Part shown: in pieces, positions 11,101 to 23,239 of the stretch
How positions within the stretch are numbered: the stretch's first letter is position 1
Layout of the letters: each line of letters opens with the position of its first letter
Assembly (NCBI GenBank): GCA_034620365.1
Contig: JAQGEQ010000048.1
Coordinates: 248,001-312,000 of the forward strand
Direction of reading: 5' to 3'
Length of the DNA stretch: 64,000 nucleotides
DNA from: Pegea sp. RAD2-039
Lineage: Eukaryota; Chordata; Thaliacea; Salpida; Salpidae
Notes under the pieces: generated by a model
What the model saw: only the letters and a program-made list of their open reading frames with translations
Databases searched by the model: none
Told to the model about the DNA's origin: nothing
Made by a program: the position numbers and the translations under genes

Positions 11101-14100
11101 CATTTAGTACTCGACTTCTGGTTTTTGATCAAACAAACTGAACACATCCAGATATCTGAGGGTTTCTTCATCTTCATGATCGGTTTTCTAATATAAATTC
11201 AACATGTAAGACCTCATTACTCACACAGGAGAGTTTTAATGAAGAAAAGTTGCTTATTACTCACGGGCTTTCTGAAACGCTTGTTGCAGGTGGACTTGAA
11301 ATTTCTTCGTTTTCTCTACAAACAAATAAAGAAATTTATTGAATTGAAACAAACTTGAGATGGAAATTTACTTTGTGAGTCCGAACTTGATTGGATTTGT
11401 TTGTGGAAGTTTTGACATTGTAGATGATGAGGTGGTGAATGAAAGTGTAGTTTGCTTGGAAACTGGTTTCGGTTGTATTTTGCCTTCTCTTGGTACAGTA
11501 CAAGCGACACAAACTTGTTTGGATTCTTCGTTTCGAACCATACACGTCTGACATTCCCATCGCTTGCTAGATACAGCAGCAGTGGCAGCAGGTTTGTCGA
11601 AACCAAATGCTTTGGGTTTCTTCGCAATTTCCTTCGAGATATCCGCTTCAACACTTGAACTTGGTTTGTTCTTCTTATCAACTGAAATTTGGTTTTAAAT
11701 AAATTCAGTTTTCGACAAAAACTTTATGATGGAATATAAAAAATTACCAAGTTTTCAACTAAACAAGAAAATCTAGAAAAATAGAAGAAAAAAGTCAACT
11801 TACAACTAAACAACTTAGTACTACTTTCATCTGACTTTGGTTTGTTATCACCTACAAGTAAATTGATATTTATATTCATGCAAATAGCTTTCACATCGAA
11901 ATTTTTAATCATCAACTTATTGATGATTCACATCAGTAGTCACTCACCGTGATTTGTACTTTCAGTTACAGCAGATGACAACTTGAATTGAGGCTGTAAA
12001 AAGACAGATTGATTATTGAGGCGAAGTGGAAAGATTCGAAGAAATCAGAAACCTCTTCGGCAAAAAGCTTTTTAACTTTAGAAGTTGTTTGAATTGGTTT
12101 AGGACTTGAAAAACTAAAAGACATCTCAGAAGTTGACTCTTCATCAGACGGTTTGGAAACTTTCTTCTTTATCTGTGAAACAGGTGGATAAGATGAGTTT
12201 ACAATTGAAGTTTCTTACATCAAGTGGTTTCGAGAAGGTTGGTTTGCTGGTTGCTGCTGGTTTATTGGTACTTTTAGCAGATGGTGTGGATGTTGAAGCT
12301 GGTTTTTCTAAGAAGAATGAGGGGAGAGATTTGACATCAATAGGTAGGACTACATTTGGAAGATCTATCTGCTCTAGTGGCTGCTGTAATTGAGATTCAG
12401 TTAGTTGTAGCAATTCTAAAAACTGACAATTACTTCTTCTTCATTTGTGACACCAGCAGAAGATGCATGAGCTCTTCGTCTGTTCTTCATCTTCCCACCA
12501 CCCTGAGTACTAGAATCTGTAAAAGATTTTAATGAGCTGGAAGTAGGGTTGATGTGAGGAGTTACTAACTGTAAGCGACAGTAGCTTGAGAAGTTACTGG
12601 AGGCTTTGATGATTCACTCGCTGATGCTGTTTCTCTGAAAGTTTTTACAAATTTGTGAAATATTCACACAAGCAAGATAGCGAGTAGCAAATACTAACTT
12701 GACTGTCGGATTTGAATAAGAAAGAAGCGAAGAATTCAGGGAGGTTTTATTTGAAGAAATTGTTTGAGCTTTTGTAGAAACATTTAATGTTGAAACTGGC
12801 GGCTTCTATAAAAAGTTAGCCGAATGTAAATAAACAAAAGTCAGCTTCTGATCATCAATTATTTGAAATTGATTCAAGTTTATTTACAAGATTGTTTACA
12901 AAATATTGATGTAAATCTCACCTTCTTGGCTTCAACTCTTCGTTCTGCTCTTCTTCGTTTACGAATCTTTAAATTATCATTCAATAAAGGAACAGTTAAG
13001 GTGATAGAAACATTACTTACTGCTGAATAAAAAGTAGGTTCACGTTGTGACAATGGAATCTTCTTGGCATCCTGTAAATCATCGTTTAAAACTCATTGAA
13101 ATTTGCAGAAAATCGTTGACAAGTTATTGTAAAAATGATGAACAAATATAGATGGTTGTTGTCGGAACTTACTGATAAAGGAGAAGAAAAAGTTTCCAAA
13201 GTTCTCATGATTTTTTTAGCTGTTGAACTGATAGGTGTTTTAGTTGATTTGTTTAAAGTATCAAAAGAAGATATTCGTTCGACTGAAGTGTCAGCTATTC
13301 GTCTTTTTTTATTCTGCATAACTTCTACTCGTTTCACACGTGGCATCTAGAAGAAGACATCAAAACATAAAAGTCGAAAAAACTAGAAAACTAACTGACA
13401 GAAAAAGAGTTAGGGGTTAAGACGCTGTTGTTGCCGCCAAATTCAGTTCTTCCAGGGTAGAAAGGACTTTGCAATGATTTGTTAGAAGATGTTGAGCGAT
13501 TGAGTAAACGTTTTTCCTGAACCAACAAGTTGAAGTTTAACGAGAAGAAAATTCGAAGTAAAACCTGAAGAACTCCAAATGAAGTAGGAGTAAACTGACG
13601 CTTCTTCACTGCCGGATGTTGCAATTTGCTACTTGAGACTTTGTCACTCCATAATTTAAATCTTTTCGATTGATCTTCATCCAAAGAAGAACGCTCAACT
13701 ACAGATCAATAGATGTTTGGATTTTAAAAAGTGGAAGTTAGAACCCAGAAATATTTGATGTTTAAATTGAAATAATAATAGTTTGAAGTTGATAGTAAAC
13801 AAGTTGTAAAAACAAATAGAAACAAACCTTTCTGATTATCTACTTCTTGTTCTGATTGGATATCATCATCCATTCCATTTTGACTTTCTGCTTTCTGAAT
13901 AAAAACTCATTAAGTTACCATTTGGCTTTTTGTAGTCAATAATTAATCATCAACAAAACAGAGAATTCCTTTCTAGATGTGTTCGGATTTCTTATGATTA
14001 TTCTACCTCTTTAAAACATCAAAGGCTAATATTTACAAGTTATAATGTTTACTTTTTAAATATCAAGTCAAGCATTGATTTATTGCTACAACTCATCTAA

Positions 14101-15117
14101 ATTAAAAGGCTTCAAGTAAATATTTTAATTCAACACTAATGAAATTTTCAAGTGAAAATTAGAAGCTAGTGCTAGAATATACAAAATTGGTTCTACAACA
14201 TGAGATTAAGGTGTTCTTATGACAAATTATTTGCCTAAACAGAATAATATACAAATAAATGACGTATAGTAAGAAATAGATTGCAAGCAGTTAAGTTTTA
14301 GACAAAATATTACTAATCACATTAGTATGGGATAACTAGTTTAGCTCAACCTACTTTAAGTGTCATTTGATTTGAAGCTTTTTCATCTGATTGGTGAGTA
14401 CTTGAGCCCATGGTCTGGTTATGAGTTTCATATTCTATAGATAAATAAAAAAAAGTTAAAAATGACTAAAACAAATAAGACTATTTTAAACTAATTTGTT
14501 TATTTGATCTACTAACCATTATCAGTTCCAATTAACCACCCTCGAGTTAAAGGGTTCAAAATAGATTTGAAAGAATCTGTAATCCTTTTGAACATAGTCT
14601 ACAAATAAATTGAAATATTTTAAACTACTAACATTAATTAAACTTATTTTAGTTACTGAATAAATAAATAAATTCATCTTAAAATAATGATATTATAATA
14701 TTGTCTAAGAAAAAGTTTAACATAATAATTAATTTTATAATTTTTGAACTAAAATTTTGATGCCCTATAAAAATTTATTTTTTATATAATTAATATATTA
14801 GCCATAATTTGTGTAAACTGAAAATTTATTTAGAAAAATAAAATGTATAAATATCATGCTTGTCAATTAAAGTTGATTAATGATTACCAAATTATAAAAA
14901 AGTAAAACTATACAACATTTTTGTCAAGACTTTACAATATTAATAAAAATTTCTTAAATATCTAATTTAAAACAGAAATAATATAATTGCTTAAACCATT
15001 GAGAAATAACTGAATTAATATATAATAAACAAGAAAACTAACTGGTGCTGGACGTTCATAAGGCTTTCTTTCCTTAGGTTTTCTTCTATGAACCTTATCC
15101 CTATTATTAGAATCCAT
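8166..15117 (-). CDS. NUP153: Nucleoporin NUP153 (nuclear-basket FG nucleoporin)
   Basis: 28 coding exons join to 1,377 aa: 15043-15117, 14517-14598, 14356-14434, 13828-13894, 13565-13698, 13396-13516, 13173-13346, 13021-13071, 12922-12966, 12699-12805, 12570-12634, 12434-12516, 12219-12383, 12053-12172, 11948-11993, 11804-11851, 11372-11681, 11265-11315, 11075-11187, 10835-11020, 10727-10771, 10562-10669, 10193-10279, 10005-10130, 8570-9952, 8474-8527, 8334-8424, 8166-8283. Family marks: N-terminal amphipathic block RITDSFKSIL with GW; FYPGRTEFGG; STAKKIMRTLE..SSPLSDAKKIP; two RanBP2-type zinc fingers (W-x-C-x2-C...N...C-x2-C) near residues 525-550 and 615-640; a Phe-rich C-terminal half; a basic C-terminus. 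Vertebrate NUP153 (about 1,475 aa) has four fingers. It docks at the nuclear basket, binds Ran and carries import receptors through its Phe repeats. Most 3' introns are 42-64 nt; the first ones are longer. Confidence 0.93.
9150..9665 (-). repeat. In-frame minisatellite in NUP153, about 12 units of 45-48 bp
   Basis: Each unit encodes 15-16 residues of the form GGFFSKPSQPQTTSA (variants GGFLTKPSQPETTSA, SGFMFSKPSQPQTTSA). The array lies inside the large exon 8570-9952 and stays in frame. Units differ by a few bases, and the 16-residue GFMF variants are grouped at the downstream (protein C-terminal) end, as expected from repeated unequal exchange. Confidence 0.92.
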
Positions 15118-16700
15118 TCTATGTTTCTTTTTTATATAAACTAACAGATATGTAATTAACTAAGCTACAAATAAATATGCAACCAATTTTTCATTAAAGA
15201 TAATTAAAAGAAAGCCAACTTTAAATATCTAAAAAATTGATTAGAATTATGAAGTTAAATAAGCAGTAAAGAAATATATATGTAGCATATATTGTTATTA
15301 AGGCTTAAGTCAACATTAAATTAATTCTTAATGATGTAAAATTTTATACATATATCAAAATCATCAATCAGCCTTTCTATTATAAATTTATAAATATATT
15401 CTTTCAATATTACTTATTTGTTAACTACAAATTTAAATTTTAATTGACTCAAATAATAACTAAGTGAATATTGAATACAAAAAACTAAAGAAGAGTTTAT
15501 AACCAGCAACTTACTAGTATTATATAAAACATAAAAAAAAAACAATATACTTCAATTCAAAAACCATATAAGAAATTTATAAGTCAAAATTAAAAGAAAA
15601 TTGATAAATTATAAACAATTTTTTGGTCTTAGAAGGTATGTTATAAACTTATACTTTTTTAATTCTAATCTGTTACAGTAAGATTAAGTTCAACTTTTAT
15701 ATTATAGATGATTAATAAAATTAGATCATTTACTGAATCAGATAAGGTAAAAACGTTTTAGTACTAGCTAAAAATATGAAAACTAATTGCGCAAGATGGA
15801 AAGATAAAACAAGTTTTTTATAGAATCATCGCAGCTCTACACAATTAGTACATATACATCAACATTAATTTTATGACATATTGAATAAAATACTAAATAA
15901 ATTTTGTGAATTAAATAACATGCATAAAAACACGAGGACAAAACTAAATTGTGAGAGAATATACGAGAAGATTTTACTGAAGCGGGGAGCGACTAAATTT
16001 AGAGAAAAAACACTTTAGTTTATACGATTACCATAAAAAAATTTGAAATAATTTGTTAACTTTAAAGTAAATGATTTTCAAGACTTTATTTGTTTATGAT
16101 TTAAATTAAAACAAACTAAAAAATCAATTAATTTAAAAAATTTAACATAGAATAAATAAAAGGAAATTAAATATTTCATGGCATATACTTCACTCAATTA
16201 TAAATTATTAGTAGAAAAGACTACTAAAATTAAACTATTAAAATGTTGACACAGGCTATTTACAAAAGTTTTACCTTTAAGGTCTTAATCTCATTCAATA
16301 TCTTAAATTTCATAAATTAAAAATAATTTTCAGAAAATATGTAAATTATCGAGGTTTTAGCATTATTAATGGCTACAGGTTTTTCACTAAACATTTTTTC
16401 GTATTTTATTTTATTTACTTTTAGTTTTCTTTATCTGCTGGATATAATTTTCATTATCCTAATAATAATATTCTCCTACGCTATCATTTAGTTACTTGCA
16501 AATACTTTAGTTTTTGTTTAGCACGTAGCGACGTGAATTTCTAGCACTTTTGACCAATGAGCTAAAGTTCTGTATTTAAGAAATTTTTTTAGCTAAGTAT
16601 CATTATTTAATGAGTTTATAGGTTAGAGTGTGAAGTCTAACAAACTGGTATTTTATCAATTACTTGTGCACTACGTAAGTTTTGTACAAAAACAATATTC
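15118..16700. other. Intergenic, very AT-rich
   Basis: Contains the NUP153 promoter and 5' UTR on the minus strand. No coding frame, RNA gene or repeat recognised. Confidence 0.35.
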
Positions 16701-16739
16701 AACTTTTAAATCCGCGCTTTTCTAATGCTGCTAGATGGG

Positions 16740-17034
16740 AAAACATATCAATTAGAATCTGGGACCTATTTTACGGGGAGCTATCTAAAAGCAAACGAAA
16801 CATCAGCCGTACCTGTCTTTGATTTAAAGATACCTGCAAGCGCAATATGAAATCGCTTAAATTCAATATCAGCAATCGGGAAGATATCGCAGCAGATCGC
16901 TCGAAATGGCGCTCTTTACTTCGCAAACAACTGAAGGAAAGAGAAGAAAAACCAGCTTTAAAGAAAAGAAACTCTATTTTTTCACTGTGTTTTGCTCCTA
17001 TATTTCTTCCGCATTTTACTTTACGTTTTTAACA
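16740..17034 (+). mobile_element. LINE-type reverse-transcriptase tail fragment
   Basis: Reads YGELSKSKRN, a stop at 16820-16822 where a conserved basic or aromatic residue is expected, then FKDTCKRNMKSL and EDIAADRSKWRSLLRK. This order (YGEL..GKR, +KD..KR, then A.DR..WR) is the C-terminal signature found after the polymerase domain in many invertebrate LINE-type elements. Only about 80 codons survive, with one stop and diverged upstream sequence. The tail type differs from the YVRPILEY copies elsewhere in the window, so it is a different LINE family. Confidence 0.75.
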
Positions 17035-17746
17035 TCATCACTCAGAGCATATCGTGCATGACCGTTCTCGGCCGAAGCTGGCTTATTATTAAAGTGAGTT
17101 TATTTTTCCACGATCTGCGATAGAAAACTATCCGTATCATAAGAATAGGGTAACAACTTTGCAAGAAATATCATAATGGTTGTCTTAATATCGTTACTAC
17201 TCTTAGAAATAAAATGCTTTAAAAATATATCTAACCAAAACTTTGATGGTATTCAAAATTTAAAGCTTGCTGAACGAACAATGAAAGAACTTTAAAGAAT
17301 ACTTTAGCTTATGGGGTCTGGGTTAAAACAATTAGATTAAAACCTAACAAACCACTAAATGATAATACACTCCAAATGGTAGATAGCTTATTGAATATAT
17401 CAACCACCTAAATAGAGTTCTTGTGTGTAAACTAATGACAGTTTACTGATACACCAATTACAAGATGAATTATTAAAAGTTTATCAGAAATATTATCTGC
17501 AATTAATTATTAAACTGTCTGGATATCAAATAAGTAAAAAGAAGTTTTTTGCAGTTAAACTTTTAAAACAAAACTTATTCTGAAGTTAATTACATCCATA
17601 CTTCGATCACATACTTTATTGCAAAGAAAGTTGGTCATCATAATTAAAATAAAATAAAAAGAAGTGTAATATAAGTTGCTTGAAGATGTTTAGATGGTTG
17701 GTTGAAGGCAAATCTTTGTTCCATTTAAGTTAGAAATGATCATCAA
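17035..17746. other. Intergenic, ARMH3 3' flank
   Basis: AT-rich. No gene seen. Confidence 0.3.
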
Positions 17747-20700
17747 CTAAGATATAGAAGAGAACTTTTGAAGATCAACCGGCCGAATTGAAATATTTTT
17801 TCTGTAACTTTGAATCACAGAAGTAACCTACAGATGATGAAGAGTCAGACTTCGTTATTATTAGCAGAAAAATAAATACCAAATCACTAAAGAAGACCGA
17901 CTCCTTAGGACGCTCTGTATATCGTTCGTAATTATCTAAATTATCTTGCAGTTTCAATTGCAGACTATCATAGTTATTTCTCACAATATCCAACACCTAA
18001 AATGAGGAGTAAATGAGACTTCAGAAATCAGCATCATCGGCACTTCACCTCTTCTTCAGTTAGTGTTGCTTGGTTGTTGTCCTTGGACCACTGGTCAATT
18101 TTTGGTCGGAAGTGACGAGTGATCAGACGGACATTGATTAGAGCGTTGCCAAGACGATGAGTAAAGTCCTTGTATTCGGGATGACTTGAATACTTCATTG
18201 CTGTAGAAGAATATGATGAAGAATGATTGAGAGAGATGATGAGAGATCTTACCGAGAGACTGCAACATCTCAAAGAGTTGGGACATTCTGACTATTTCGT
18301 AATAGAACTCATCATAGCTCCCAGGATTAGGGAGAAACATGTCTCCATAAGTAATAAACATGTTAAAGATGTTCAGGACCTAAAAATGATCGATCAAGTA
18401 GATGATGAAGATGAGGATGTAGTTTACTTGAAGGAGAATTACAAAGATCCCAGCTTTCCAATGTGAAATGAAATTACTCTCATTTGAAATGATGTATTTA
18501 AGAAATGTAAGCAAAGCTAGAAATAAAATGTTAGAGATTAATGATGAGGTGACAACAGAACTTGTACCGCTCCATAATTCCTTCCAGTGATATTGTAGAG
18601 GAATGTTACATCTCTTCTGATAGCAAAGTAGGCGATGAATTATTCCAATACACCTCCTGAAACATCAGCTTGAAAATGGTACGATGATGTTGACATGTAA
18701 TTACTGACATATGTTGCATAAATGGGAACTCTTTCATCATGTGACTGACGAGGAACTCAGTGCAAAGATCAAACAACCAGCAAGCTAAAGGTCTACTTTT
18801 ACCATCATCACCAGCTCGTATTTTACGATGTCTCATTGGCTGAAATTAACGAATCAAAAGCAATAATTTAAAACACAAACTCGAATGCAACTTACCATAC
18901 GATGTATATTAATATGAAATACCATGCTATCATCATGAAGAAAGGAATTAGCGAATTGGTCTTCCGTAATACATGTCAAGATCAAGAAGCAGAGTTTAGC
19001 ACTGCTGATATTTTGCTTCACTGCAAATTAACAACTCTCAAATATTCGGAAGAAGCAAACGAAGAAAACAAACTCTTAGTGTCTTGCATCACTATCGAAG
19101 TGTATTGAATGAAGGTGCAAAGAACGTTGTTGGTTGTTCCGATGGTCAGAAGCGCGTCATTAGTGGGTGCTGTCAACTCAGAAGATAATTTCATGTTGGA
19201 ATTTGTTTCAGATTTACTTGTTGGTGTGCTGTTGTTTTTACTATCACCTTTTGGTGTAGTAGGTGGAGTTCCAATCAACGTATCGGTATGTGACTGATCA
19301 AATTAGAAAGATGTTAGAAGCTTCAAACATAGACAAAGATACTTACATGGGTGAGAACAGTGATAAAATTGCGATTTAAGTGAACAGCTTCGTATAATGC
19401 CATCAAAACCGACTCGTTTGTTCTGTTTTACAAGAAAATATTAATTATATTTAACTTGTGCATGAGCAAATGTATCTGATGTTTACAACAGACATCATCT
19501 ACATGCTAATCAACTTCTATTACTTGATCATTTGCTTTTGTTCATCAGAATCTCCAATAAACATATTCCCAACCTGAAAAAACCGTATTGATTATACTTT
19601 GAAACAGGGTCAAGTTTTAATAGAGCCGACACACTTTCTTTGAAACCCACACACCATTTAAACAAATTATCTAAACACCAGAAACATAACCTTAGTAGAT
19701 TATTTACTGACGACTAAGATAGATTTCAGTCATTTGCAACCTACTAGCAATAATAAGAAAGTTTTTTTGAAAATTGTAAAGAAAATTTTTGCTAAAAATA
19801 GAAAGAAATTATGTTCGTGAAGATTTATTTAGTAGAAAAAAGTAACCATGTTGGTGATGGCAGAAAATAATCCAGTGCTTCTAGATTCTTCTTGTTTGTT
19901 CATAAACTGTTTATTGAAGGAGGTAAGTGAAGATGAAATAATAGAAGCAAACCCCTGAAATAAACCAAAGTCATTTTTCACAGTCGAAGGTTTGACTATA
20001 AACTTAAATAAACAATTTTTGTTAAACTGACATTTAAAGCGAGTTCGTTGTCAAGAACAGATATCTGCATGATGTAAGGATTTATCGACTGCAAAATAAA
20101 CCATTAAATCAACAAATAATTTCGAAACTTCATCGAGTCAGTATTCCACCTCATACTTCCGATAATTAGCCAATAGAGTAAGAAGCAACAAAACATTTGA
20201 ACCATGACGACTCCTCTCGACAGGATCTGTCAAAATATCCACTAGAGCGCGCTCTATTCCACGCTGCTCAATCATGAAGTATTCAACGAAGGAATTTTCA
20301 TATAAAATGTCCGTTCCCTACACAAGCATCGTTGTGATCTGAGGTAGCGATGCACTGAATTACTCACGCAAACTATTGTTAGAAGTAGTTGTAGTGAAAG
20401 GTTCTTCAGTTCACTTGGATAAACTCTCTCTTCATCATCTGTGTCTTCCAAATTAAGGATTGGAGTGTTTGTGAGAATGGCTGATAATGTTCTTAGTAAC
20501 AATTGCATTTGCATGTCACAAAGATTTGCTCCGATTAAAAGATCTGGAGGCTCAATGCCATGAGATCTTACATCAGTATGACTCATGACTCCTCGAAAGA
20601 TGCAGATCAAGGTCTGCAGATGTAATTGGATGAAGTTGAATTTATCTACATAACTAGTTCTTGCTGTCGGACATTTTTGAGTGATTTAATCAGATTAATG

Positions 20701-21497
20701 ATACCAAAAAATGAAATATATGTTTCATAAATAAAGGAAACATAAAATAACAACTTAATTGAAAAATATTTGACTAAAACCATCTAAAAAAATATAATTT
20801 TGCTAATCTAGGTTCAGATAAATTAAATTATTTATAATAATAAAAAGTCATAATACCTGCAAAGAATTGATCATTCTTATGATGTTATCAGAAACCAGGT
20901 ATTCAGAACATTTAGAAAATAGTCTATTCAAATCATCTTGAAAAATTATAAGGTCCTTTGTAGAGAAGGATTCAAACTTCTTTTCAAGGTACTCTATATT
21001 TGTCTAAATATAAAGAAATGGTAGTCTAAATAGTTGCTTCTAAAATAACTCAACTTTATTATAACTAAAATGTAAAAAATAATACTTAATATGACAATTA
21101 ACTAACAAAAGTTTACCTGAGCTTTTTATAAACATAAAAACTTTTTGAAAATAATCTCATACAGAAAGCAAAACAATTAGTTTAAAAAGTTATAATTTAA
21201 TGAATAAGGTGTTTACATTGTTGTCATTAATACTTTTCTAAATAAACAAGATTAGATTAAAAATAAACATACTTTTAATAAGAAAAATTCATCCCAAAAA
21301 ACTGGATTCTCAAGTGTCACATCATCACTCTGATTGAAAAAAAAAATCATTTTGTATTATTCATTTTTCAAAACTACTTTAATCAATAAATGTTATTAAA
21401 AAACAATGCAAGAAATAATCACCTTAAAAATTATATCATATAACAACAAAATTTTTTCTTTGAGAGGCTTCTTACCATCTGATGCTCTCCTTAACAT
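17747..21497 (-). CDS. ARMH3: ARMH3 (C10orf76 / UPF0668 family), Golgi armadillo-like protein
   Basis: 18 exons join in frame to 704 aa (human about 689): 21423-21497, 21273-21329, 20857-21003, 20368-20613, 20150-20317, 20032-20088, 19847-19954, 19524-19573, 19347-19422, 19074-19293, 18896-19020, 18709-18839, 18568-18656, 18428-18516, 18253-18379, 18049-18200, 17880-17996, 17747-17827. The protein aligns by eye with human ARMH3 end to end: [15 protein letters not shown] at the N-terminus, [64 protein letters not shown] and a C-terminus ending KFSSIS. In animals ARMH3 recruits PI4KB to the Golgi and works with GBF1. A Thr/Ser-Pro-rich insert (TPPTTPKG) is conserved in position. ATG 21497 gives the family N-terminus. 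Confidence 0.95.
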
Positions 21498-23119
21498 TAT
21501 TTGTAAGTTTATCTCATCAAAAATATAAAGTAAATCAAGCAATGAAAGTTTGATAAAGATACATTTAAGAAATAAACTGTGAGTAAAAAGTTGAACATAT
21601 TTTATTATTTTATACAAAAAACAACTTTTATAAACAAATCTATTGGACAAATTTACAAACAATAAAATTTAAGTAGTTTTATATTGTTGTCATGCAAATA
21701 TACAAATATTGTTTTTTTTTGACTACAAGCTCATACTAATACTTTTTATATCAAGTCTATTTCTAAGTAACCCTTTTAATATATTTTTATTAATCAATCA
21801 TTTTTTATATTCATGTAGATTCTAATAAAGAAATATCCATTTAATATGGGTAAAGTTTTACTGGGTAGTTTTATGAAACTATTTATAATCGAATCATTAA
21901 GAAAACTAATCAGTATTTCTATTGTACTAAAAATTGTATTTGTAAAAACAAAATTATCAGAATTTAATTCTAATTATCGTTACAACTAGTGCAAGTTTCA
22001 AAGTTACATTTTATATATCAATAGTTACATTTATTTTATTTAACTAATATAAAATTTTTCATTTAAATATAAAACAAAATCATACAAAATTATTTATATA
22101 TGATTTATGAAAAGTTGTTTTAGCTTAAAGTTATTTTTTTATTTAAAAACATCACAGTTGTAAATCAATAAGAATCACAAAAACATAAAATAAAATATTC
22201 TAAAAACCAAATCATTTAAAAGATAACTTTTTATTTGATTACTTGTTTTATTTTTAATAAAAAATAATCTATAAAAAACATATGTAAATTATTTATCAAG
22301 TTCAAAATCAAGTGTAAATTTAGACTAACTTAGAGATTTAGTGAGAGTTATCATACATAATTCAATAATTATATCATCATTGATAAAGTTGATTCTTGAA
22401 AAAGTTTTTTTAGATTTTTTTAGAACGAAAAATTTGGCCATTTAAAAAAATAGTTTATAGTTAAAGTTTTAGATCAAGTTAAAAAAACAAAGTTGTTTGT
22501 ATCCGTTGGAAAATTTTAAAGATATATCAATAAATTTTTATTATTTTAATCCGATCAGTAAAGCACTTATTTCTACTCGAAAATTTTTCAACAGCTTGTT
22601 TGTCGTAAACGTCAAAGTTTATCTCGTATGATTAATACTAGTATGATGAATATCGCTCCTACATTTTATTTATTTAATGATGTATGTCCAGAATAACTGT
22701 ATAAAAGAATCTTGTAAGTTGTTAGCTTTCAACTATTGCTTGCGTAAATAAATCTTTAAATTCTTGCAGTTAAATACTACAATTACGAATATATGTTTTC
22801 TAATGATAGGAAAGACTATCAACATATATTAGCAATAAGTTACCAGCTGTAGTTTTGAAAACCATTTAGTCAAGGTAGCTAAAGAAATCTTGTCACTAAG
22901 TGATAAATCTTCAACTAAAAACTAACAAAAACTTAACCAAGATAAAGACTTTTATATCAATCAAAAACTTAACATATTGTTGTTATAGTTTGAGTTAGCA
23001 AACAGCGTCCTTGATGAACATGTCTCTATTGAAGGTATTAGCTTAAAGTTACTTTGACTACTAAATACATGAGGCTAAAATTCTATTATTCTGCAAAAAT
23101 AATCTTAAACCGGTAGTAG
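21498..23119. other. Intergenic between ARMH3 and the coiled-coil gene
   Basis: Highly AT-rich. Includes the ARMH3 5' flank and the 3' UTR of the coiled-coil gene. No coding frame recognised. Confidence 0.35.
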
Positions 23120-23125
23120 TTTATT
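23120..23125 (-). terminator. Polyadenylation signal of the coiled-coil gene
   Basis: TTTATT on the plus strand is AATAAA on the minus strand, 115 nt after the stop codon at 23240. Confidence 0.5.
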
Positions 23126-23239
23126 GTTTAGTTAATTAAAAATCGATTTAAATCAGACAAAAAAACAAGTACAAAGCATTAAAGAAGTTTCATTTGAAAA
23201 CTACGAAAAAACTACAAAATTGATCGATAACACAAATCA

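Noticed and set aside
12384-12433. Apparent 18-nt intron in NUP153
   Set aside because: Using the later acceptor TTACAG gives a normal 50-nt intron with a CTAAC branch-like site and keeps the frame.
17440-17580. Frame LLIHQLQDELLKVYQKYYLQ resembling the KVYQKKYW region of the 1681-3039 protein
   Set aside because: Short local similarity in a Lys/Tyr/Leu-rich AT-biased stretch with no upstream or downstream extension; could be chance.
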